NCBI GenBank assembly: GCA_954871525.1
Contig: OX940870.1
Coordinates: 30,990,555 to 31,054,554, forward strand
DNA: 64,000 nucleotides
Direction: 5' to 3'
Source: Parietaria judaica
Lineage: Eukaryota; Streptophyta; Magnoliopsida; Rosales; Urticaceae
Positions 35,401 to 46,111 of the stretch are shown here, one piece after another (the first letter of the stretch is position 1; each line of letters opens with the position of its first letter). Below the pieces are notes generated by a model, which made no database searches, was not told the DNA's origin, and saw nothing but the letters and a program-made list of their open reading frames with translations. The position numbers were made by a program, and so were the translations under genes.

Positions 35401-38400
35401 ATTTTGCCAACTTTGATGCCGGGATTCTTGTAGCGTTAAGGGCAGTTTCTAAAGGATCGTCTTCTGCATTAGATACTATCTCTCTCAATATCTTTTCATT
35501 CACTGGAACCACACCTTCAGAAGCTTTTGTTGAGCTTTTCGAAGAATAATCTTTACTGAGCTGGGAACTGTGTTCTCTCTGACTGTTTTCTACACCTGCT
35601 GACCTGGGTAAGGTAGTCGAGACAATCTTCTCGGCGTGTTTATTGGATTCATTGGATAAGTTCTTCAGATTAACTCGTTCCTGAGATTTTGACAAATAAT
35701 CTGTATTGAGCTGGCAATTTTTCCCTTTCTGTTTGTTGTTTGCAGCTGATACAATTTTTTCATCACCTTTTTTGGAATCAGCGGACGAGTTCTTCAAATT
35801 AGCTCTCTCCTGAGATTTCAACGGATAATCTGTATTGAACTCCGAGGTTTTCCCTTTTTGACTGTTGTCTACACGTTCCGACCCGGGCAAGGTGGTCGCC
35901 ACGACTTTCTCGGGGTGTTTGTTGGAGTCGATCTGAGGGGCAGAACTGTCATCTGCTTGGCCATTCTTTAATATATGCTTTGTAGTGTCAGTGACATGTA
36001 TTTTCGTCCTCATAGGATCTGCGTCATTATGAACCCTGGGTGAAGTTTCTGCTTCATCGTCAGAGAGAAGGATCAAGTCAGCCTTATCGTTTTGGTCAAT
36101 GATCGTAACTCTATCTACGGTTTGAACATCAGTATCGTGCAAAGCAGACTTGTTTTTCTTCAAAGACGAAGCTCTAGAGCTTAAGTTCCTCTTAGCGACA
36201 TCTGAAGCTTCCTTAGACAAAGAAACAGAAAGCCGTGATACTTGTTCAACTAATTCATCCATAGCGATAATATCTGTATAATGAAAACATGATATTTTAA
36301 TGAGATAGTAGTAATGGGTATAAATGGAATTTGTATCTAACGAAGTATATTAGAAGTGAAAAAGAAAAATGCTCACCACATGAAATAAGATCTTCAATCG
36401 TCCTGATTACGGACGCAACGGAATGATCACACGACGCCTTCAACAACTTGAGCCAAGAACTAACTGTTTTTTTCCAATATACAACTACAACTTTAAGCTT
36501 TGACTTTCCCCAAGGAACAAGATCATGAAGCCAAGAAAAGTCAAACGCAGTTTCCAGCGTTGCTAACGGATCCGACTGTCTACCAAAAGGACAAAGCCTT
36601 TCAACCACGACTGGAAGGATCTCAAGCAAGCGTACGCATGTCATCTGTAATCACAAAACAAGTGATATCGATGATTTATGATATTTATTAGATGTCAATA
36701 GCAATAAGAAAAGAGTTACAGTAAATACGCAATACCTGACAATTACCAGTATCTATAAATGCCTTCCCCTCCACTAAGCATCGCCGAATTGAAGGCCAGG
36801 CAAATTTAGATAGTAAGTGGAAGAACTCTTCTTGCAATTTTAAATAGTCGCTCTGAACCAATCTTTGGTCATCTTCTGGCGAAGAATCCGAAAGTGGCTG
36901 CCTGAGAAATCCACCATCTGATGAGAGCTTCGTCGTATTTACATGATTGCCCAGTTTTCCCGATCTGTCAAAAGTAGACAACTCCCCCTCTTCAAGCAAT
37001 TTGCGAAGAACGAAAAAATAATGCTGTAATGTCTGAAACTTTAATATGACACTATCCAGTTGAACCTAAAAAAAAGAAAACAAGCAAGCAATAGAATCCT
37101 TGTGAATAAAATCATCATATAATAACAAGGGTCGTGAATTTAGTTCCAACCGGATAGAAATAATTAAAAGATCTTGCCGGGAACCATTTAGTGAAGAAAT
37201 TTTACCAGGTTTGCCGCGTGTCTCAACCCTAACAAAGCAGAGGACAGTGAAGATCTTGATGAACAAAGAAACTTCAAGCCCGAAGCAAGACCTTTAGTGT
37301 CTGACACATGCTCCAACATGCACTTTCCAAACTGCCTCACAGTCTAAACATTTAAAAAAAAAAAAACCATAGTTACACATGAAAGGACGAGATTAGGAAT
37401 TTACATACAAATAGGTAAAATGTGAGTAGTTAGGTTTAATTTATTACATCATTGGGATCAATAAGAGAAAGGATCAAGCTTTCGCCCATTCTTGGTTCCC
37501 AAGTCCATTGTTTCCAAAGTTCCCCAATCTGCAACTGGGTTAAGAAATGTGCTGTCAACCTGTACAACACAACAGAAACAACTGCTAAGTCAAAGTGTGA
37601 GAAAACGGATACAAGCACGACTTTTCCCTACTCATTACAGTAAACTATGATGCAATAAGAATATTAGTCAAAGTGTTTGGAGATGTCGGTTTTTTTTCTA
37701 ATTAAAGACATAAAAGGGTGCTTAAAAATTTAGAAAATCCTGTATTTATAAGTACTAGTTTTATCTCTTTCCTATCCTGAATGATTACGAAATAAATGTG
37801 GTACATATTCCTCCAAATATACAAAAAAACTGAAATGAGTTCAAATTGGTAATTGCATTCTAGACTCGTATAGCTGTACCATGTAGTTATAAAATCTTTC
37901 CATCACGATAAGTCAAGTATAAATATAAGAGAATAATTTTTCATTTAGAAAATGCGAATATGATTTAGCGACATAAAGCAATGTTAACAAATTACTACCA
38001 CGGAGTATTAGTAACAACAACACACAAGGAAACATGTTCACCTGTTAAAAGCTTGAATTAGAGGAACCATCATTGTCGACACTCGTATAGAGTTCTTCCG
38101 ATCCTTCTCATCTGCACCGTCATTGGAACCAATCGGTACTTTCCACCCAAATGTTGCAGAGATTTCACACGAAGAAAGCCACGTTTTAAGAACAAGCGGC
38201 ATAGCCTGATCACTTTCTGATTCCACCACGGAAAAATGAGATCGTGCCCAGAAAACAGCTTTCGAAAATGATATAGGAAGGATCGAAGGATTGATCTCGA
38301 GAAGAATTTCGATCCATAGCATTGGAACGCACATCCATTCTCGAAATCCTGCAGATGCAGTTTTGCTCTGTACACTGAAGTCCTTCCAAACACTATTGTC

Positions 38401-41390
38401 CTTTGCTTCGGCATTAACTGCAGAAAGAAGTCCAAATTCATCTTCATTGTCGCTCAATTCATGAGACGTGTTTCTTCCCGTGTTTAATGGCGGACAACAA
38501 TTAAGTGATGCCCTTATCAAAGCAGAAGCATCAGACACCATAACAGCTTCTATGAGATCAAAGGCGGGTTGTCTTAGAGAATTGTGAAGAGATGAATCCT
38601 TCAAAGATAAAACAAGAGACGGTCCCCTGTCAAATACTAGTTCTTGTTAGTCTGCAGTTTGTCTAACCCGTGAAAATAAATGTAAATCTATTCCATTAAA
38701 AATTTTGTTTGGATAAAAATATAGTTGATTTAGAGCAATTAAGTATCTTGAAATTGTAACTATAGTTTCATCTAGAAGAATGAGATTATAATACGATACA
38801 AACACATATTCCGAGAAAAATAGGTAGAAATCACCAATGTTATGCATCCCATTGTCTTTATTAGAAAGCAAAAAAATAATAAATGACCCGCCCCTTCCTT
38901 TGAGAGCAAAAAAGAACGCTCTCCTAAGGGTGCTAAGCAAGACAAGACAAAACAAAGCATAAACTTTTGAGGGCCACACTGATGGGTGCCGAAAGGATGT
39001 AAGGATATTCATTAAGATATATTCTAAATTTATTCCATTCCTCATAAATCTTAAAAGTCCAACCGAAGATCAACTCAATTACAATTGTAAATCTTCTTCA
39101 TATACATTATAATTACAGTTTCTCTAGCCATATAATTATCACCTAAAAATTCAAAAAACAAAAGCCATATGATTCAAGTCATTTAACCTTCAAACCAAAG
39201 ATAGTCAAACTAAAACATTCTTTACCCATAAAATCAAGTAGATTAACTTACCACATGTGTGCGCACTCATAAGGTGGGCTCGGTGGGTTCATTGAATAAC
39301 CTCGAAGTACGATAAAAAAAGCTAGCTGAAATATAAAATAACCGTAACATGAAAATTTGTAATAATAACAATTAAAATGTTCACTTGCAGAGACAAAATG
39401 GTATATAATATAGGTCTTACATATAAATAAAGAAATACAAACCTGGTGAGCCTTTTGTCTTGTTAAAACGCTAAAGTTATTGCTCACGGGAACTTGATGG
39501 AGGAGAAAATAGAGAAAATGTCTACGTTGTTTTTCATGTTCCTCATTCTGCAAAGCTTCAAGAGACTGCCATAGTTGAAATTGACGTCAGACAATCAACA
39601 GCACTTGGTGACACAAAGAACAATAAATCTATCAGATCATTAGAATTTGGAGCTTAATAAAATGAATCATCACGAACATGCCTGCAGAAGTGGCTGAAAA
39701 AGATCAAAAATGTCTTTGTGGCTTTTCTCATTTCGAGTATGAAAACACTGACCCAAAAGAGTATTGCGCATCACACTTGGCGACAACGTAGACCTCAACC
39801 AAAGTTTACAGCCTTAATTGAAACCAAGTAAGAAAACAAATGTTAGAGCAACATTAAATTTTACATCAATTTCTATAACAAAAGTCATAAGAATGCTTAC
39901 CCAGCATTTCAAAAAGTTGTCGCAAGCAAGTAATGGCATGAGCGAAATCCACCGAATCACCACTAACATGGTTGAGCACGATGTCAAGAAAAATCGGATA
40001 TCGCTCCAATATCCCTTCTTCGAAGGCTGGAGGTTCTAAGAATCCGAGCCTTAACAATAAATAAATAATCAAAATTTGGAAAAGTACTGAAAAATTTCTT
40101 GCAACTAATAATAAATTTGACAATCACAAATTCCTACAATGATTTTAAGCCAAGCCATACAGAAACACGGTCCAACTCGGCTCTTGGTCTTTTAGTCTTT
40201 ATCCCTGACGGCAAAAATTCAAGCATCAAAAAGCCAATGAATTTCTTAAGCAAAGGTTGTAATGGTTCCAAGTCTGACGCTCCCCTGCGAAGAAGGGGAA
40301 TAACAATTACAGTAAAGCACTATCTCGTTTTAATGTACTGCTGCGGAGTGAAGAAAAAAACGAAATATATATAGTTATACACATATAAGTCCCATACTAG
40401 AAAACAATACCTTAATTTTCCCATGGATCCCGCTAAGCGATAACCGACGGATCGTACTCTTCTTTTGAAGAAAAACAATGCATAAACGCCCTGTCAGAAT
40501 AATGAACGTGTATTAATAGATGCGATAAAAATGAAATGTAGAAATCGATTTCTAGATAATTGTACCAACAAGATACCGGGAATTGCTGTTGCCCGTCCAG
40601 AGCAAGTTCGTGTATGTTGTCAATGGCTTCAATGAATTTTTCAAATTCAATAAACAAAGATTGATCATCCAACAAATGAGGATACATCAAAACCTGCAAG
40701 AAAGAAACAGCTCAATCACATTACTAATAAAGCTTGGTTTTTTATAAGTATTCATTAAAAACCCGAGGCACGATCCACGAACCTCGTACATGGCACTAAC
40801 AACTTCCGCATTGCCCGACGCCGGATCATAATTTTCTTTCAACAGGTTAGCATTTATTTCCCTCAAGTGAATAGTGAGCCTCTCCTCATCGAGACATTGA
40901 AACACGTCTAGAAGGGCGCTTATCGAACTCGACTCGTATTCCGAGCTATACATCTCTTGCGCTTGATGGTGCTGAGTGATACACTGAACACACTCTCGCA
41001 TTTCCTCGGAGATTCGCCGCCAAAGCCGTCTGAGAGGCGAATCGCCGTGCTCGTCTTTGAAGTAGTTGTAGAATGTCTCCAAGAGAGGCCCCATCAGCTC
41101 CCAAGAGCCACACCAAATGTGACTCTCTTTCGGCAAAGATATCAAGTAGTGAAATGCACTTGCGAACCTGAGATCAGACATTGCAAAGAGATTCGATTGG
41201 AAGTCAACATCGATGCAAACCAATTTCTTCGTAATCTCCTCCGTTTTCGAAGCAGTGGATGAGAGTACCATTGTTCTTTGCTGTGGTGAGGCCGTGGCTG
41301 ATCGGAGGGATCAACGTCGTCGTCGTGCTCGTCTTCTTCGTCGTCCTCGATGGCTCTCCACTGCTCCAACAGCTCGCTTCTGGTCGCCAT
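29458..41390 (-). CDS. SEN1-like superfamily 1B RNA/DNA helicase
   Basis: Twenty-one exons read on the minus strand: 41390-41269, 41167-40783, 40693-40577, 40490-40411, 40284-40138, 40049-39901, 39812-39682, 39565-39443, 39325-39252, 38626-38042, 37559-37448, 37343-37206, 37065-36736, 36644-36377, 36273-34886, 34467-34068, 33520-32622, 32343-32278, 31980-31855, 31078-30837, 30436-29458. Phases agree throughout, giving 6,861 nt or 2,286 aa, close to Arabidopsis At1g16800. Residues 1-900 are the helical SEN1 N-terminal region (KEQWFASAFHYLISLPKE at the exon 1/2 join). The helicase core carries GPPGTGKT (1514-1521), DEAAQ (1812-1816), VGDPKQLPATV (from 1839), YRMHPE (from 1881), VDGFQGREVD and NVALTRARLSLW. 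The last 190 residues are Lys/Ser-rich and probably nuclear-targeting. The family resolves R-loops and aids Pol II termination; that role is inferred. Start chosen at MATRSELLEQW. Confidence 0.93.
31345..31665. mobile_element. Long-TIR MITE inside a helicase intron
   Basis: Within the intron between the 31855-31980 and 30837-31078 exons, tttgtggca...gctcccta (31345-31376) is mirrored by tagggagc...tgccacag (31613-31665). Inner arms match as well (near 31380-31432 and 31540-31600). It is non-coding and transcribed as part of the intron. No clear target duplication. Confidence 0.5.
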
Positions 41391-42056
41391 TGAAGAGGCG
41401 ATTGGGTTGCCAAAGCCAAGAACTGGTCGAGGGTTTCACGCCATTGTTGAACAGAGAGCTCACAAAATTGAAGTGGTTCTTCTTCCGCGCGCTTTTGCTT
41501 TTCTTACCCTAATTTGTTTGTTTTTTAATTTTAGGGGTATTTCGGGATAAAGGCCAAATGTTTGTCAAAGTTGGGACATGGTATCAATCTTTTTATTTTT
41601 ACGGCATAAGTATCTAATGTTAGTTATTAAGATTTTTCTTTGACCAATATAGGGGTGTGCAGTTAATATCGACCCACCAGTTGTCATTTTACCAAAACGT
41701 GTATGCGCATGTCTCGTAATAACCCTAACACTGCATTAAAAACTCATAACAATCCATTAAAAAAATATAAAAAAAATTACAATTTTATAAATTAGCATAT
41801 TGACACCGCGCTTCGCGTAATAATGATTAAATAAAACATTAATTAATAAACATGATCAAACAAAATATATATATCACTGACACGAAACATATTTATAAGG
41901 GTGGTTTAACAAAATGTGTCTTGAAATATTTTGTGATAAATTATATGTTATTCAAATTCCAGAAGCTAAACTTTTATATATTACATATACAGAACTGACA
42001 CAATAATTACTAAAAGGAAGTTTAAGCTAAATGGTCAATTTGGTACTTTAAAATTA
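41391..42056. other. 5' flank of the helicase gene
   Basis: 41391-41510 is probable 5' UTR and promoter, GC-richer than beyond. The rest is AT-rich with no gene. Confidence 0.4.
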
Positions 42057-42513
42057 GGTTAATGATGGCAAAAATACTCAAAGTTTGGTTAAAGAACTTC
42101 TCGTGTATCCAAAGTTCAAAAGTGGCGGCAAAAATACTCAAAGTCACATTTAGGGCGTTGACCACTTCATTCTCTTAACGCAGTTAACTTATCCGTCAAC
42201 TCTGACCACGAGGACAAACGTGAGTTGCTGACGTAGCAATTTTTTGCCACGTGGACGAGCCCACATCAGTCTCGTTTATAACAAAACAATGAATTAAAAC
42301 ATAATTATATTATTTAATACAACTAATTAAACCCCTAATGATTGCACGTAACAAAACAAATTAAAAAACAACAAATAATAAATTGGGTATTTACGAGAAT
42401 AGAGTGGTCAACGCTCCAAATGCAACTTTAGGTATTTTTGCTGCCACATTTAAATTTTAGGTACACGATGGATTTTTTTACCAAACTTTGGGTATTTTGG
42501 CCGTCATTAACCC
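42057..42513. mobile_element. Non-autonomous element with about 120-bp inverted repeats
   Basis: ggttaatgatggcaaaaata (42057 on) is mirrored at 42392-42513. The arms share blocks including tggtcaacgc/gcgttgacca and remain alignable for about 120 bp. Long arms suggest a MULE-type MITE. Flanks agree at only about 7 of 9 bases (tttaaaatt, gttcaaatt), so the target duplication is unsure. Confidence 0.6.
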
Positions 42514-43360
42514 GTTCAAATTGACAAAATATTCAATATTTGGTTAATATTTGTAAAATAGTCAATTAACTATATTAACCATTATAAATTTATAACCACA
42601 TTAACTACTGATAAAATAGCCAATATTTGACTATTTTACAAATAAAGACCTTAAGTTTGCTAAAACGCAATATAAACATATGAATATGACTATTCATTAT
42701 AACTTCTCATTATTAAATGATACATGTGAATGTTATCAGTTATGTTAGTGAGAGCCCAACCATCACACCATGTTGGTCTCAAAATTACACCATTTTGGTG
42801 TGATTTTTACACCAAATTTTTTTTTTTCGAACCCATCCACAACACCAAATTTCATATAAAAAAGAATATTCTTTATTATTATATTATTAAAGTAAAGATT
42901 CTTTTATTATTTAATGTTTTGATTAAAACTTGTTAGGCGCGACTGAGGATGTTGGAGCCCGAGCGGGATGGTCCGGGTGTGTGTTTGATTTTAATTTTTA
43001 ATCCAAGTTTATTAAGTAATTAATGTTTTGATTAAAATTTGTTAGGCGTGCCTTTAATCAGTTTTACATATTATATGTACAATATCATAATTTTTTACAT
43101 TAAAAATAAAATACACTAATAATAATACATACACGTATTATATTTATAATACATACACGTATTAACTACATATACTATAACATATATTACTTATTACATA
43201 ATACAAATACAAAAACAAATGGAAAAGTACATTTGGCGTACCCTATCAAATTTGGTGGGTTACTATACATAATTTGCATGTTGCATTAAAATGATACAAT
43301 ATTTATCGTGTGATTGGGTGTAAATGAGACATTGTTATGCAATTATGGCGTCCCACTGGG
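42514..43360. other. AT-rich intergenic DNA with a MITE relic
   Basis: 42755-42860 has the accattttggtgtgattttt block seen in the Tourist-like MITEs at 27941 and 57817, so a decayed member of that family is likely. No gene is supported. Confidence 0.35.
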
Positions 43361-43368
43361 GATTGCTC

Positions 43369-43965
43369 TAGGGGTGCAAGCGGACTGGGCACCCGAATTT
43401 TTTGCCATACCCGCTACCCGGATCCGGAATCCGGATTTTTTGAAATTGAAACCCGGATCCGGATATTTTTACATAAAAATCCAAAAATTGAACCTAAATT
43501 TTATATTGTTTTTTTTTTAAAAAAAACTTGAAGTAATTATAGCCAAAATTAAAAAATCAAACTATATCATAAACCTAATAAATATACATGTAATGTTTTA
43601 TACTATTAGTATTGTGAGAGAAAAAATTATATCAATTTGGACTAGAAGAAACAAATGATTAACCTACAATTTTAGTTTGGAGTTGGATGACAAACAAATA
43701 AATGAATATTTCTCTTGATAGAAATTCAATATGCTTTTTTTTTGTATGAAAATTCTAAATATTTTGACGTATATAATTAATAACCGGGTTTTAGTAAGCT
43801 ACTATGCGGGTTCCGGGTTTTTTATTCTCTAAATCCGGTACCCGGAACCGATTTAATCCGGATGCAATTTTTTTAAATAACGGGTTCCGGTTTAACCCGG
43901 ATTAATACGGTTCCGGTCCGTATGCGGTTTAAAACCCGTATTTCCGGGTTTTATTTGCACCCCTA
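43369..43965. mobile_element. Short hAT element (597 bp)
   Basis: Ends taggggtgcaa and ttgcaccccta with perfect 8-bp target duplications gattgctc (43361-43368 and 43966-43973). Subterminal regions are dense in acccgg/ccgggt, the same style as hAT-B at 10071-14436. No transposase. Confidence 0.92.
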
Positions 43966-44271
43966 GATTGCTCGACAAATTTCCTCCTACATGTGTATAA
44001 GTTTTTAATTTTGTTTTATTTAGTTATTAAAGGATGTATTTGCAGTTACCAATTTTAAAATAAAAGCTTAAAAACGTAATATTTCTCTACAAAATTGTAT
44101 GCATCACTTTGATCAATGTGTGTGAATGCTTAATTGTATCTCACTGCTTTAATATTTTCATTTGTTTTTTTAATATATTCTTATGAACCGTCATAGTCAT
44201 CATCTATATATATATATGATCAATATGGTTTATTTCCAATATATATTGATGCCGAAAAATGGATCAAACGT

Positions 44272-45205
44272 TGTAGCAGTCCAAAGCTGAATATTGGGCT
44301 GGGCTCATCGCCATTTGTTGACTTTCTTTACCTATAGGCTTGATTATTCATTGTTCTTGTGGAGTTGGGCGAGGATTCCTAGCGCCTCAGGTCAGAAAGG
44401 CCCTCGCTAACCGTTAGTCCAGAACCGGGTCCTCTGTTACCTGTTACCACAGGGTCTGGAATGGACTAGGCCAGGGTTACAGGTTTGGTGACCACTAATA
44501 ACTGGTACCCCCGTAGGGAAGGTCGTGGGTCGGCTTTCGGCGAATCCTGGTAGATCGGACCCTCCGCTAATCGTCGGTCTGGGACCGGGTCCTTCGGTCT
44601 ATTGCCACATAGTCTTGATACCTCTGCTAGGGTTAGATAAGACTTGGGGATAGATCGATGACCACTGAGAACCAAAACCTCGGTAGGGAAGGTATCAGAT
44701 CAAGCCAAGATTAGTAGATGACTGGGAGAATCGAGGGTGATGGTATATGATGCCGCACCTCGTCACATATGACGAGGCTTCCTACGACCCACTTGTAGTC
44801 AAGTTGGATCAGGTCATCATGTAGTTCAATGTGGGAGTTAGGGGGTGCGTACCTGGGCTTGCCTGGGCAAGCAAGGGGCCAATGGCCAAGACGGGAATTG
44901 GACGACGTTTGGACCTTCATCTGCGGAGTCGTCGATTCTTCCGGTAAACTGGGGATTCCCCTGGCGCTTCCCCTCTAGCTAGCTTCTCCGGTCCGCCGTT
45001 AGTCGGATACTTATAAGAAGAAAGGAAAACGGTGATTTTATTGCTCTAAAGAGCGTTAGAATGTGTTGTCGTTTGATTGAAATGAAGCTCCCATTTATAC
45101 GAGGGTCCGGGGCCGTATGCAACTAAAAATAACTTTGGAGGGGGAGTGGGGGGAGACAATAAAATATTAATTTTTGGGGATTGTGCGTCGTAGTGGGTTG
45201 CTACA
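44272..45205. mobile_element. LTR-like block with internal tandem duplication
   Basis: A GC-rich island framed by tgtagca (44272) and tgctaca (45199-45205), compatible with an LTR, but the adjoining 5-bp sequences (aacgt, gcacg) do not match. 44399-44526 and 44557-44694 are diverged direct repeats (both contain ccgggtcct and gtagggaaggt). On the minus strand a TATA-like cgtataaatggg lies near 45090. No coding frame is recognised, so a solo LTR or TRIM is the best guess. Confidence 0.35.
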
Positions 45206-46111
45206 GCACGCTTCACGCGCTCCCACATGCAGGGGCGCACGCGGTAGCACACCGGTGGGGGCGGCCTTGGCGCGCGTGGCCGGGCGTGGGGGCGAGACCT
45301 CCCGGGACCCCCGTTTTGCGTGCCGATCTATCCATTGGTTTTTATAAATATTTATTTTACATTTTTTGGGCCTCTCGGTTTAAAATATGGGTCTCCGATA
45401 AGTGTTTTAGGGCCGAAGATTATTTATTTAATAAAGGAAAAAATAATTAAATAATTACCTTTTATTAAATAATCTTTTTAAAAGTACCCTATGGCAATAT
45501 ATATTATGGTAATATAAAAATTAAATGCAAATTGAAGTACTGGTCCTCAAAAATCAATGTACTTGTTACCAATAACAAACTTTTGCTATCATATCCCCCA
45601 AAACAATATATCAGAATTATTATTTAGGTTATAACCTCATTCCTCTTTCATTCTCATCTTCTTTACATTATCACATACTACAAATGCTTGTTATTGAGAA
45701 ATTGGATAATTAATTATATTACGCGGGTACTTGCGCGGCAAATGTAGCATAGTTTCAGGAACACGGGGTACTTGCGCGGTTCGGCTCGGCGGACCTCTCT
45801 TGATTCTGATAAACTTTGGAGCAAAAATATTAGTTAAAACTTAAAAGTAAGAATTCCAAGTCCGACTAGGTTTTCAAATAATTTATTTTCCTCGTCTATT
45901 TTAAAGAAATAAGATTAAGAACTTTTGTATTTATACATTATCATTGAGCCTAAAAAATTACAAAATTAAACCAATAAAAGAAACCTTAGAATAAGTCATA
46001 TGTATTATATTTTGGTAAAACAACAAAATTATAAAATGTTGAAACTGTGAACTTGACATGACAAATTACATGATTCCGATCTCAAACTGAAATCCAACGA
46101 TAAAACACGAG
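45206..46111. other. Intergenic DNA and PPR 3' UTR
   Basis: gcgggtacttgcgcgg near 45723 recurs near 45767, possibly an old repeat. The last about 150 bp may be 3' UTR of the PPR gene. No gene is supported. Confidence 0.35.

Noticed and set aside
41204..41419. Alternative upstream start for the helicase in another frame
   Set aside because: Only the ATG at 41390 leads into KEQW and joins, through a GT-AG intron of 101 bp, to the conserved FASAFHYLISLPKE.
44466..45450. Small frames in the LTR-like island
   Set aside because: All are short, without conserved motifs, and arise from GC-rich repeat sequence.
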